Positions 1 through 10,289 of a DNA stretch of 64,000 nt are shown here, piece by piece. The position numbers and the translations under genes were made by a program. Position 1 is the stretch's first letter. The number at the start of each line of letters is the position of its first letter. The notes below the pieces were generated by a model that did not search any database, was not told the origin of the DNA, and saw nothing but the letters and a program-made list of their open reading frames with translations. Source of the DNA: Patiria pectinifera (Eukaryota > Echinodermata > Asteroidea > Valvatida > Asterinidae). The DNA lies in NCBI GenBank assembly GCA_029964075.1, contig CM057136.1:5704001-5768000 (forward strand), given 5' to 3'.

Positions 1-140
1 GAACGTGAACACCGCTGACTCCCAGCCCTTGGGCACCATCTGTGAGCAGGAATGTGAGGAAGGCTTTGCCTTGCTGGGCTCAACTCAACGCAGCTGTATG
101 GAAGACGGCACTTGGGATGGCAGAGAGGGCATTTGTGAAG
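1..140 (+). CDS. Exon: Sushi/CCP domain (partial, enters from left)
   Basis: The frame reads from base 2 (AAC GTG AAC...) and has four cysteines in the pattern GTIC, QEC, EEGF-LLG, RSC, GTW, GIC, typical of the second half of a CCP module. The extra cysteine before the usual QEC position resembles the six-cysteine CCPs of selectins. The exon ends in phase 1 at a GTCAGT donor at 141. The first half of the module must lie on sequence left of the window. Confidence 0.75.
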
Positions 141-3100
141 GTCAGTCACCCCTTTGTTTCTTTCTTGTTAACAAAACATTTGATGTTTTGTTCAAATTAA
201 AAAATGGAGGCTTCTAGTACCAGCACTCTTTTCTTTGTACTTCCTCTAAAAGAAAGAGGGCAGTAATCGGACACGGTTGTCTAAATCCTGTTTACCTACT
301 TTTATAAGTACAATAGGTAACATGAAAAAGAATTGATCAATCAATCACCAAATGCCACAAAATCCCACCAACTCATTAGTCTGAGTATCACCCGTTCTCA
401 CGGAGCCCTATATTTCTCTGCTTGAAGTCTGACATCTCCGGACATGCAAATTTATGCAAGCCGCGCACCAGCCAATCGGAGTCGCCTTTACTAAATCGTG
501 AGGTCATTTCATTCCCAAATCAGGACTAACGCTGTGAATGGTCAATTCGAATGCAGTGTTTGTAATACATCAACAGCCGGGAGTGCATTCGCCTAACTAT
601 GACGCGCAACAGGTGAATGACCAAAGACCCGATAGGCCTATAGAAAGCGCCCACTGTATGGTCAAAATCTAGGAAGTCAAGAGGCGGGTCTTGCCTAATT
701 AATCAGCAAATCTGTTCGCACGTAAAGACTATACCAACTCATCTGGCCGAGAAAAAAACATTGTAGCCGCGTCCTTCGCAATTCAGCATACCAGCTGCGA
801 GTAAGGATGATTAGCCTCCCAAATTATTATTAGGTGTTGGGCTTTAGCCCAAAACCTATTGTTATTCTATGAATTCAATATTCTTGTTTTTGTTTTATTT
901 ATTCTTCAAGACAAATTCTTTTCCACAACTGTTTGTCAAAATGAAAATATATATGAACTTTAATTGGCAATACATGAATGCACAACCCACTGAAGATGTA
1001 GTTTTTTGCAATTACGTCATTATGATGTCATCCTGGGTCACGTGACGTCACTCCAAAAAATAATAAATTTAATCTTTGAAATTCAATATAAAATCAACCG
1101 TGAGAGACCGGAACTTGAATTTTGCGGCAATCGACATGATAATACATGCTCTACATGTTATGTTGTGCACGTCAAATCATGTGACCCTTCCTTCCGGTCA
1201 AAACCGGCAGTGCCTAATAATTTGAAAGTGGAAACAGATATGAACTTGCTTTCAACGATGTTAGTGTCTGTCTGGATTGACCTTACAAAAAAATGATGGG
1301 TGACGCCATGAAGTGTTGGAGTGCCCTCTAGCGGCAGGATAAAAAACGTCAAAAACGCATTTTCACTTGATGTCTGTGGCGAAGTTTGCGGTAATCGCTT
1401 CAAAATTAATGTACATCATGACCATAATGCAGACAAGACCTGTGCGCGAAAAAAAACCCGATTACGTCATCAGACTGGAAGTTACAATAAAAAGACCTTT
1501 AAACCTTAAAAAAGTTGCTTAAATATATACCGTGATGAACTTTCAGGTAATGACGTTACAATGACGTCATCAAGTATCATATAACAAGCAATCAAAGATT
1601 TCTAGATTTAATCTTTGAAAATCAATGTAAAATCAACTGCTACAGATTTGATTTTGGTTTTAATGGCAACTGATACAATATTGCAGGGTCGTAATTTTCG
1701 GTATTAAGTGCAAAATCATGTGACCCTTCCTTCCGGTCGAAACCGGAAGTGCCTTATTATTTGAAATTGGCAGAAGATGCAGACTTGCTTTCAATGAAAC
1801 ATGAGTGAGTGAGTGAGTGTCTGCCCAGGCAGTACTGTACAAAAATATTACAGGTGACGTCATCAAATGTTAGAGCGCCCTCTGGCGGCATGATGAAAAA
1901 GTCAAACATGGATTTAAACATGCATTTTGAGTTAATGTGTGTGGCAAAGTTTGCGGTAATCCATGGCCCAACACCGTGTGGTTGTTCCTACAACCTCCAG
2001 TTATTATTATTATCTCCAATAAACCAGTTTGTAAAACTAGTCAAAAATGAGGGAACTCGTTTGTCAACTGTCTATATCTTTCGAGCTAAATGGACTATTC
2101 ACCTTAATATGAACATGTTTGTAGATTGTTGATGCCAACATGGATTTGTCTTCCATCATATTTGCAGTTGACCCTTGTATCAGCCACATCTGCAGGAAGC
2201 CCAGATACGGCGTCTGCATCGCTCAGGAAATTGACGGCAAGCTCGAAGCCAACTGCGATTGCCCCGAGTCCTGCCCGGATACTCCTGTCAAACCGGTCTG
2301 CAGTGTCTATGGAAAGCAGTACGACAGCCTTTGTCACCTTCGACTGTATGCTTGCAAGAGACAGCGTTCATATCCACTGGCTTACAAAAAACCATGCGTC
2401 GGTAAGTTTAGGCAACCAGACTATGAAAGGTGTCATTTGTTGTTATTTGTCACTTCTTACATCTATATATATATCTCGGCCCCTACAAATGTGTCAGATA
2501 AACTTTCTACTCATTTTCCCAAAGATGACACTTCCCAACAATCTGTCAGTCTACTTCACTCAACTTTCCTGTAGAGCAATCTAATTTTGCATATTTCCCT
2601 AGACCGGCAGGTATTTACGCTAAGAGTTTACACAAAAGTGCCCTCTTGTGTCCTACCCTCTTTCTCTTTTCTCTTAGAGACAGGTAGGACGAGTTTATAA
2701 CTCACTCGTATTATTTCTCATTTTTCGACTGGCTGTTATCGCTGCTCGTTATTGCAAATTAAGAGAAGTTTTCGATTTTGAGTTTGTAGTTGAGTTATAG
2801 TGTAGTTATACTCTGCTGGTAACGCTTTGCCGTTTACGCGTCAGCGGTCTCCTGTTCAGCACCCCCAGAAACAGCCAGCTACGGGTATTGGCAGTTCCAT
2901 TGGCGAGTAGGGGACCATCGGTCTCCTTCTCGGGTCAGCTTAAGTGGAACAACCAAAAGAAAGGTGCAGTCCGGCAAGGTTCCCCCAAAACTTATCTCCT
3001 GTGCCGGGGCCAAACCTAAGATGGGTTGGAAGGGTAAACGTGGCTTGAGCTTGGGCTTTACTTCACCTGCCGTCACATGTTGCATTAATCCATTTTGTAC

Positions 3101-6100
3101 AATACATGGGCGTACATGTACACATCGGCATATGTCTTGTAAGTTGGATTCAGACTTTCACCAAATGACTCAATTAAGTCTTGACTCGAGTGACTCGAGA
3201 CTCGGACTGGAACTCAAATCAAGTGACTTAACTACAACACTGCCAACTTCTACTTAGTTTCCGTCCAAAAGAGTCGTGAAAAGGTCTGTTAAATGATTAG
3301 CCAAACCATGCCAACGGATAACAGGAGTTGGCAAATGAGCCATATACATGTACATGAGTTGGGATGACTTAAAGTGGGTCAAGGCCAGGAAATAATCTCT
3401 AGTAAGTTGTATCGATATTGGTATGGGCTGAAAGTCTCCAACATGAGAATTGCATGTGTGTGCTCCTCTGAAAGGAGGTCTTTAACTTCCTCCAATGGTT
3501 GTCTGTTATCTGACAGAGAAAAAGTATCTAAAAACTGGACAATAGAATAATCCTGGGGGCTTAATTCCTGTTCTTTGCAGCTTCTCAGTTGCCATGTGAC
3601 AAGGAGGAGTTAAAGGAGTTCCCCCATCGGCTTCTGGAATGGTTCCTGCACCTGAGGGAGATGGATGAGTTGAAACAGCTGGATCCCAACAGCAACATTC
3701 GCAAACTGGACAACGCTGGCAGGGAGAAAGTAGCTAAGGTAGAAACAAATCAGCCATTGTTTTTTCTCAAGAAGGGTCAGTGGGAGACAATTGTTAAGGG
3801 AGAGACCGCATACTGTACCAACCCATTATAAACCTTTTAAATCATTGATGTATGGACTCCCTGCACAAACAAAACTGGGCACTGCCTAACCCAAGGAAAC
3901 ACTGGGCTAACCTAACAAAAAAATGGGCACTGTCTAATTAACCCAACGAAAGGCATTTATAAAAGACACTTCACTGGTTGACGCACATGTACATTCTCCT
4001 TTTGTGAAATGTGTTTATACAAGTGTGCACAAGGCAACCTTATCGTGTATCCGTATCGGCGTGCATCCTCATTGTCACTGCTAAGTAGAATGTTGTGTGA
4101 GAAGCCGTGCACCTTACTGTAATGTTTGACAGTCAAAATTTTATAAGCTGATGCACGGGTGGCAGAACATTTCTGAGAATGGGGTGGGACACAGAACTAT
4201 ATCGTCGTGTGCCCGGCAGAAGCGCGTAATGACCAAAATGTTCCCAGCAAAAGGGCATATGCAGCAAACTGCCTCTGTTTTAATGAAATATTAAGATTTT
4301 TGTCAGAAATTACTACCAGTTGTTCCAAAACTTATGATTCATACATGTGACAAAATTCAAATTTGACGATTTATATAACATGTGGGGGAACATTGGATTC
4401 ATAATACACGCGGGGGAACAACGGAACCTTTCAATGCAATTTTCATGAACATGATTTTTGTGTCAGAACGCTATATATATGCCCTTCTGCCGGGTACCCG
4501 GAGATATGTACTTTCAGTCTATATGGGCCTCCTGGTGACTTGAATTTTGCATTTGTTGCCCCCCCCCCCCCAGTGGAAGTTTGATGAGCTGGACAGGAAG
4601 CATGATGGGCTGCTTGACAGGCGAGATCTCCGTGAGTTCCGCTATGCACTGATGCCCCTTGAGCACTGTGCTGACGACTTCTTCCAGGAGTGCTACGCCG
4701 GGGCACGCACCATTGACCTGGCACGCTGGAATGAGTGCCTGAAGGTGCATGATATGGAGGAAGGGCCACGGAGAATGGCTGAGTTCTTCCTGAATGTTGT
4801 CCCTAAAGAGAGTCCTGCTGAAGGTAAGGCAATGTCCATATTACTTGGCTATGGCTTGTAATTACACATGGACCAATGGAAGTGGCTTAAGCACTTCCCA
4901 TACACACGTGTCATGCTGCTGACTACAGCCAAGTTATTCAGCTATGCATCAACTGATGGGGAAAAAGTTATGTTTCTGGTCCTATGTTAGCTTGAAAGTT
5001 CTGTGATGCTTTTCAAAAGGTTGGGACCACATATCAGAAATTAATACTTATTTGACTAGCATTGATGGCTTACTTTGCCATATGCAAAATATTGAACAGG
5101 TTTGAGTTGGAGGAGCCCTTCAAATCAGGCAAATATTCATATTCCTATCTGAATCAATTTTTAAGCAAAAGGTGGAATAAATCCATTCAATCTTGCAATT
5201 GGACTTTGTATTATTTAAAAGAAAGAAACAGAGAAATTGAAAATGCCAACCTAAAAACATGGTCTTGGGGAATTTTCTTTGCCTTCAGCAACTTGGGTGT
5301 TGTTATATTGGGGTTCTTTTACACTGATAAACTACGGAATGGACTCACTCACCCAATGTGTTGCGTGAGACATGTGTCATGTGGGGGCCGACATCTTGGG
5401 GGAAAAAAACGTTATGGAATATAGCTCAATCATTACAACTCATTCATTATAGCTCAATCATTACAACTCATTCATTATAGCTCAATCATTACAACTCATT
5501 CATTATAGCTCAATCATTACAACTCATTCATTATAGCTCAATCATTACAACTCATTCATTATAGCTCAATCATTACAACTCATTCATTATAGCTCAATCA
5601 TTACAACTCATTCATTATAGCTCAATCATTACAACTCATTCATTATAGCTCAATCATTACAACTCATTCATTATAGCTCAATCATTACAACTCATTCATT
5701 ATAGCTCAATCATTACAACTCATTCATTATAGCTCAATCATTACAACTCATTCATTATAGCTCAATCATTACAACTCATTCATTATAGCTCAATCATTAC
5801 AACTCATTCATTATAGCTCAATCATTACAATTCATTCATTATAGTTCAATCATTACAACAGGCATGAATCAGGGGGTGAGGGTATGAGGATATATCCACC
5901 ACTTTTTTACAGAGGATGTGCCATAAGTTTATTCCCCCAACAGATTGATGGCCACTTTTTTCTTCTTCAAAAATCAATATCAAATGTCCAAGAAGTTTCA
6001 GGATTTCTTTCATTGTCATCCAACCAGTCATCATCACAATCAAAAGCTACCCTACTGGTAGAGGATTGCTCATGCATTCTGGTCAACAAAGCTCAATTCA

Positions 6101-6316
6101 AGTGTTATAAAGTCCACCATGCATTCAGTCCACTCGGGGGCAAACAAAATCATTGCTCCTAAGATTTACTAATGCTTTTATTTAGACATGTACTAAAGTT
6201 TAATGCCTCTTTTCTTCTGATACTTTTTTGTTGTGAGTGATTTCGTGATTAGTTATTGATACATTTATTCATTAATTTGTATCATTTCAGAAGCCGATGA
6301 GAATGAAGAGGCATGA
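1..6316 (+). CDS. SPARC/osteonectin-family secreted protein with a Sushi domain, 3' part of gene (5 exons)
   Basis: Exons are 1-140, 2168-2401, 3581-3738, 4574-4823 and 6291-6316. Every intron is GT-AG and the phases match (1, 1, 0, 1), giving 808 nt of continuous coding sequence to a TGA stop. Domain order is Sushi/CCP, then follistatin/Kazal, then the SPARC-type extracellular calcium-binding (EC) domain, then an acidic tail. SPARC-family proteins are secreted matricellular proteins that bind collagen, growth factors and calcium. The FS-EC pair is diagnostic for the family. A CCP domain just before FS is not in vertebrate SPARC, so this is a SPARC-like relative rather than a clear SPARC orthologue. 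The 5' exons, including the signal peptide, lie left of the window. Testican, SMOC or follistatin-like relatives are the alternatives. Family-level assignment is firm; the orthologue is not. Confidence 0.85.
820..1985. repeat. Diverged direct repeat / transposon remnant in a SPARC-like intron, rich in TGACGTCA
   Basis: Two copies, about 1010-1400 and 1548-1965, lie about 540 bp apart. They share a TTTAATCTTTGAAA block, a CATGTGACCCTTCCTTCCGG block, the CTTGCTTTCAA block, GCGCCCTCT/GTGCCCTCT-GCGGCA and the end GCAAAGTTTGCGGTAAT. CRE-like palindromes (GTGACGTCAC near 1042, ATGACGTCAT near 1562) recur at equivalent places. The flanks carry GTGTTGGGC near 834 and GCCCAACAC near 1967, possibly the ends of one old element. 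Confidence 0.6.
2168..2401 (+). CDS. Exon: follistatin-like / Kazal domain
   Basis: A TTTGCAG acceptor ends at 2167 and a GTAAGT donor starts at 2402; the exon is symmetric phase 1-1. It encodes 78 residues with the follistatin-domain cysteine pattern: CISHICRKPRYGVC (EGF-like part), then NCDCPESCP, then the Kazal part PVCSVYGKQYDSLCHL and a final PCV. In SPARC proteins this module binds heparin-like ligands and packs against the EC domain. A symmetric 1-1 exon carrying one complete module is typical of shuffled extracellular domains. Confidence 0.88.
3581..3738 (+). CDS. Exon: first part of SPARC EC domain
   Basis: The acceptor TTCTTTGCAG ends at 3580 and the donor GTAGAA starts at 3739. 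The exon encodes 53 residues beginning ASQLPCDKEELKEFPHRLLEW. The EL-EFP-R---W helix is the family signature at the start of the SPARC calcium-binding domain. The exon ends in phase 0 at VAK, matching the phase-0 start of the next exon. Confidence 0.85.
4574..4823 (+). CDS. Exon: SPARC EC domain with EF-hand pair
   Basis: A C-run followed by CAG ends at 4573 and the donor GTAAGG starts at 4824. The exon opens WKFDELDRKHDGLLDRRDL, which aligns with the W-F--LD of SPARC EF-hand 1; D, D, G and D sit at loop positions 1, 5, 6 and 12. The conserved PLEHC follows. The second EF loop (about CYAGARTIDLARW) keeps the cysteines that brace it but lacks the acidic ligands normally at positions 1, 3 and 5, so calcium binding there is probably lost. 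The end, NVVPKESPAE, leads into the acidic last exon. Confidence 0.87.
5420..5859. repeat. 28-bp tandem array, about 15.7 copies
   Basis: The unit TATAGCTCAATCATTACAAC plus TCATTCAT repeats every 28 bp (starts 5420, 5448 and so on) with essentially no variation. Only the last two units differ (AATTCATT and AGTTCAAT). It lies in the last intron of the SPARC-like gene. There are no spacers, so it is a minisatellite. Edge divergence with a homogeneous core is typical of slippage or unequal exchange. Confidence 0.95.
6291..6316 (+). CDS. Terminal exon: short acidic C-terminus and stop
   Basis: The acceptor ATCATTTCAG ends at 6290. The leading AA completes the split GAA codon, then ADENEEA and TGA (6314-6316). 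It is too short to find by ORF length. It is supported by phase (1 to 1), a good polypyrimidine/AG acceptor and a plausible acidic tail. A different last exon is possible. Confidence 0.65.
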
Positions 6317-7430
6317 GAGCAGCATATTACTATTTGTCTTCATCTTCAACGCTTTGCCTGCAAGCCTAGAAAACATTTTTATTGACTGTCTTGTATTTTT
6401 AGCCAGGACTAGACTTAGCCAATCCCTTTTTAATATTTATGCTTTTGTGCTTTTGGCAATTCAGAACAAGAAAACTTTCAGAGTTGGTTTTTTGGTTTAA
6501 TTCTTAGACGACTGGTTTTTTTTGGTGTTTCCAAGCCGACTACTCATCCATACAATATGCCCTCTTTTTAAAAGAGAATGAAAACTTCTACATGTGTTTG
6601 GGTTATTTAATGTCAGGTTTTTGGATAATTGTTCGAGTTTTATCTTGGAGTTACCAGTCATACCATTGACCTCAAAGGCAAGATGTTTTAAAACCAATAT
6701 TTTCTGATAGATTATGTAATTTTTAATAATGTTATCATGTTTTAAGACTAGCCCTTTTTAATGAGTATCATACTTTGTGTTTTAGATTCAAGAAACATGT
6801 ATACTTTGTATCTACTTTATAAATATAGCGAGGTTTAGAGAATGAAGATTTGAATAGATGAATTGATCAAGTCAGGATTTCGTTGAAATGTAGTTTACAT
6901 GGTCAACCGTCAAAGCCACTTTGGTCAGTGAATCACAAGCATCAAGTACACCATAGTGCCGTAAGAGCTTCAGAGATTGCCCCTTGTAATATTAGGAGTG
7001 TGATTTTTAAAGGGTTCTTACAAATTCAAGGTGAACCTACAATAAAGCCACTGCCCAAACCTTTAACAAATGCTGCTGCAATTTATACAGAATATATTAT
7101 GGGATATCAAAATAGATCATTAAAACATGTTACATTTTGTATTCCAATTTTTTTAGGTGATATATGATTCAATGGTGCTATTATTAGTTGGAGAATAACT
7201 GTTCTCGACTCCATGAGCTGGTGTCAACTCTCTAGAAGTAGCTTTTTTAACATGGACCTTGTATGAAATGTAGACAAAGCATGTGTGACCTTTTATTTGA
7301 CTGAACAACTTGAACGTCAGTAAGGCGGCACTGTTTAGTTCATGATTCTTCTAACCTGATGCATAATAAACTGTATTAGAATGTTGATTGATGAGAATTT
7401 TCTTTCTTTCTTGTTCTGTTCATGTTCTAG
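6317..7430 (+). other. Probable 3' untranslated region of the SPARC-like gene
   Basis: AT-rich sequence with no convincing coding exon follows the stop codon. A canonical AATAAA near 7364, followed by T/TTCT-rich sequence at about 7398-7430, is the best polyadenylation candidate. Transcript data would be needed to place the end. Confidence 0.3.
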
Positions 7431-8309
7431 AAAGGGACTGGAGTAACTACCGACATCCACAATATAATAATACAGCAAGGTTTTGCTTGGTATAAATTTC
7501 AAGTTAACAAATCTATGGTTTTTTTTTTGCATTTTGGATCGAATGTGTAGTTTTGCGCCAAATTTGATAAAAATAATTTTAAAAAGATAAATAAATACTT
7601 AGCGGTTGACAATATGGCCGACGAGGATTTTCAGTCTCCGTTTTTATATACGACGGTCCGCGCTGTACATGTATGGCCGACCGGTGATGAGCATGCATGT
7701 TGCTGAAAGGGAATCGAAAGGCAAAATTGGGGACGGGGGTGTTGTGGCAACAAGTTTACTTACACCCATTCAACTAGGCCTACCAATGAGTATGTATTGG
7801 TGCAAACGTTATGATAATGCTCCCAAAAAAAGTGAACCTGTTTTTTTTTTTAAATATCGCTATAGGCCTATTGTAGGGCCTACAGCTTTAAAATATTTGA
7901 ACAAAAATACATACTCTCCTTGGTAGCTTTAGGTAGAAAAAAAGAGGTTTTTTTGAAATTTGTATTGAGGTTGTGCTGAAAGGTACACAGGTTTTTTTCA
8001 CCGGACAGCCGCCCTCCGTAAAATCAAAGTGGGGTGGGGGGGGGGGGGGGAACCATCTTTCAATGGGGGCGCTGTTCAAACGATGTATATCATGGCTACA
8101 TTAGACAATAACTACCGCTATTCGCGTCACATCATTCGCGCCAAGTGACGTTAAAATTAACAGCCAACCGCGAGGAAAAAAAAAACTTTTGGTAAAGAAT
8201 ACGCACAAAATCGCGAATGAAAAGGGACTTTATATTCTTCCAGCTAATACAGCTAATAATAGTAACTCATATGGCTATTTTTTTTTCTTTGGATGCCAAA
8301 TTGTCAGGG

Positions 8310-8376
8310 GGGGGGGGGGCGACTGGGGGGGGCGAATATTTTTAGGGGGGTGTCCCCCCTGTAGCTACGCCACTGC
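8310..8376. mobile_element. Truncated copy of the CAGTGGCGTAGC MITE family
   Basis: A G-run, GCGACTGGGGGGG, then GTGTCCCCCCTG and GTAGCTACGCCACTG match the right end of the complete element at 12129-12317. The left end is missing. Confidence 0.6.
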
Positions 8377-8859
8377 ATGTTAGGTAGGTTCCTGCCCACA
8401 TCAGGCCTGATATGCGAGTGCCTATAGGCTATAACAACCGCGGGCTAAAAAGTCAACGGAAACGCAACTCATCATCTCTTGACATTAGCATGGGAATTCA
8501 ACTCATCATTTCATGACAACTTCAGGTCTCTCCTGAAGACGGTCAGAGCATACTGACCGGAACGTGGAGTTTATACCTCTGGTTCTTTTCAGAACCATTC
8601 TCTTAGTTGAGAAATTATTCACACATGGTGTTTCCGCAAACCTTTCATCATTTAGTATCTCCACCATGCAAAGCCTCAAATCTTACTCCTGACAACTTGG
8701 TCGATGTCGCAGTGCTTGATTTTACTAATAGACTGAGAGCTGGATCGTGTTTAATCAAATTTCGGGAACAAATCCCCTGATTGTCTTATTCGCTAGATCA
8801 GACTAAGGCCAGTGGCGCCATGCCAAATTAGGCCAATTTTACATTTAATCCAAATTTTC

Positions 8860-9200
8860 AACAAGAATGAAACCAGTATCACGTGATAGCTTGGAACTTG
8901 TAGATTTATGGAAATATAATCTTAAAAGTGATTTTGGATCAGACTATTTAAATCAAGAACGGCCCGCAAAGCGCGGGGGTGGGCGTGGCCGTCACCCCCT
9001 CCTTTTCCTTTTCGCTGATACCGTTGCAACGCAACGGTAGAGGAGAAAATGAAACCAGTTTGTATTGATGCCTTAACACTCTTGAAATATAACAATTTAA
9101 CTTAAGAGCGGTTTTAGTTTAGACTAATTGCCTTAAGAGCGTCGGGAAAAGCGCGGAGGGGGCGGGGCCTCAACCCCCACCGTGTACATTTTGGCTCCTA
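8860..9200. repeat. Two diverged tandem copies of a GC-rich-cored dispersed repeat
   Basis: AATGAAACCAGT occurs at about 8868 and 9049. Each is followed by an AT-rich part and then a core of AAGCGCGG, GGGCG(T)GG and a run of C (about 8975-9000 and 9150-9180). The period is roughly 180-190 bp. No coding potential is seen. Confidence 0.45.
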
Positions 9201-9514
9201 TCGTCGCAAAGCATGTGTTAAATCCTGCCATGTTTCTTTGACAGTTGTTCTGATGCCTTGCAGTTATTATATGTATTTAAGCATAGAGATACCCAAGACT
9301 TACTCTCAGACAACTCACATGAAGAACAAAATGGACATTGTTGTGATTTCTGGAACAGCTTAACAACTGCGTTTATTACAATGTAGTCGATAAAACGTTG
9401 GGCCAATGGCCCTTAAACTTAGCAGTTTGTAGAAGTCAACATTGTTTGATAGTTGTGAATTCAGAGATTGAAAGCAATGGTTACCCAGTACATATACCCT
9501 ACCATTAATCTCCC

Positions 9515-9705
9515 TATGTCCCACGCCAAGTTGGCACGCTTGCCACACATAGATTTGGACACGCTTGTCCTGAATAACTTGGCACGCTTGCCACACATAA
9601 CATTTTGGGCACGCTTGCCCTCCAAAACTTGGGCACGCTTGCCATAACATTTTGGGCACGCTTGCCCTCCAAAACTTGCCACCCACGTTCGGGCACATTC
9701 GCCCT
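9515..9705. repeat. Minisatellite of small hairpins (GGGCA-CGCT-TGCCC)
   Basis: An imperfect tandem array with a 24-32 bp period and core GGCACGCTTGCC. Nearly every core is itself an inverted repeat with a CGCT loop: GGCA/TGCC, GGGCA/TGCCC and GGACA/TGTCC. The last units are GGGC-ACATTC-GCCC and CCC-ACGTTC-GGG. Confidence 0.8.
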
Positions 9706-9757
9706 TAAACCAATTGGCATAATGAGTGAAAATTTATTAAGTATTTATAGTTCCAAT

Positions 9758-9825
9758 TTGAATATAACCTTAATCTATATTTCCACCGTTTGTACGAACG
9801 GTTGGAGTAATGCAGTAGTAACCCC
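9758..9825. repeat. Repeat arm also found at about 12074-12128
   Basis: TTTGAATATAACCTTAA, TTTCCACCGTT, a variable CG-containing stretch and ACGGTTGGAG recur at 12074-12128. The two copies flank the LINE fragment in the same orientation. They may be parts of one older element split by the LINE, or two members of a family. Confidence 0.5.
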
Positions 9826-10289
9826 CCTTCATTAAGTTTGCATAGGAATGATTAGGAATGATGATTGCATAGGAATGATTTTTGCATAGGAATGAATTAT
9901 TTTGTAGCTTTGTTGAAAATGATGTATTTTCAAGTATCAAATAATATTTTAGTGATCTGTAATAACTCTTCTTCATTTTTGCAGTGTTGGACCTTCAATA
10001 GTTTTGCAGGCCGTGGTTGGCAAAAATGCAGTTTGCCAACCAAGCGCAGAAAGGTCTCTAGGCGTACACAATCCAAGACTAAAGGCATACACAGCCCACA
10101 CAGCGGCTTTTCGAATCTGTCTAAAAGGGAGAAGTATTTTATGACCTGTCTGTGTAATTTATACTCAAGTTTATTATTTTGTTAAGTGTTCATGTTAACA
10201 TTGTTTTCATCTCTGTGTGTTGTCCGTGTGTGCAGGAGTAAAGCATTGCTGTATGTTCCTGATCATATGAAATTAACTACGATACTGTT

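Noticed and set aside
2126..2584. 152-codon frame overlapping the follistatin exon
   Set aside because: It is a shadow in another frame of the exon, whose cysteine pattern identifies the true frame.
5420..5859. CRISPR-like array of 28-bp repeats
   Set aside because: Units are directly adjacent without spacers and lie in a eukaryotic intron; it is a minisatellite.
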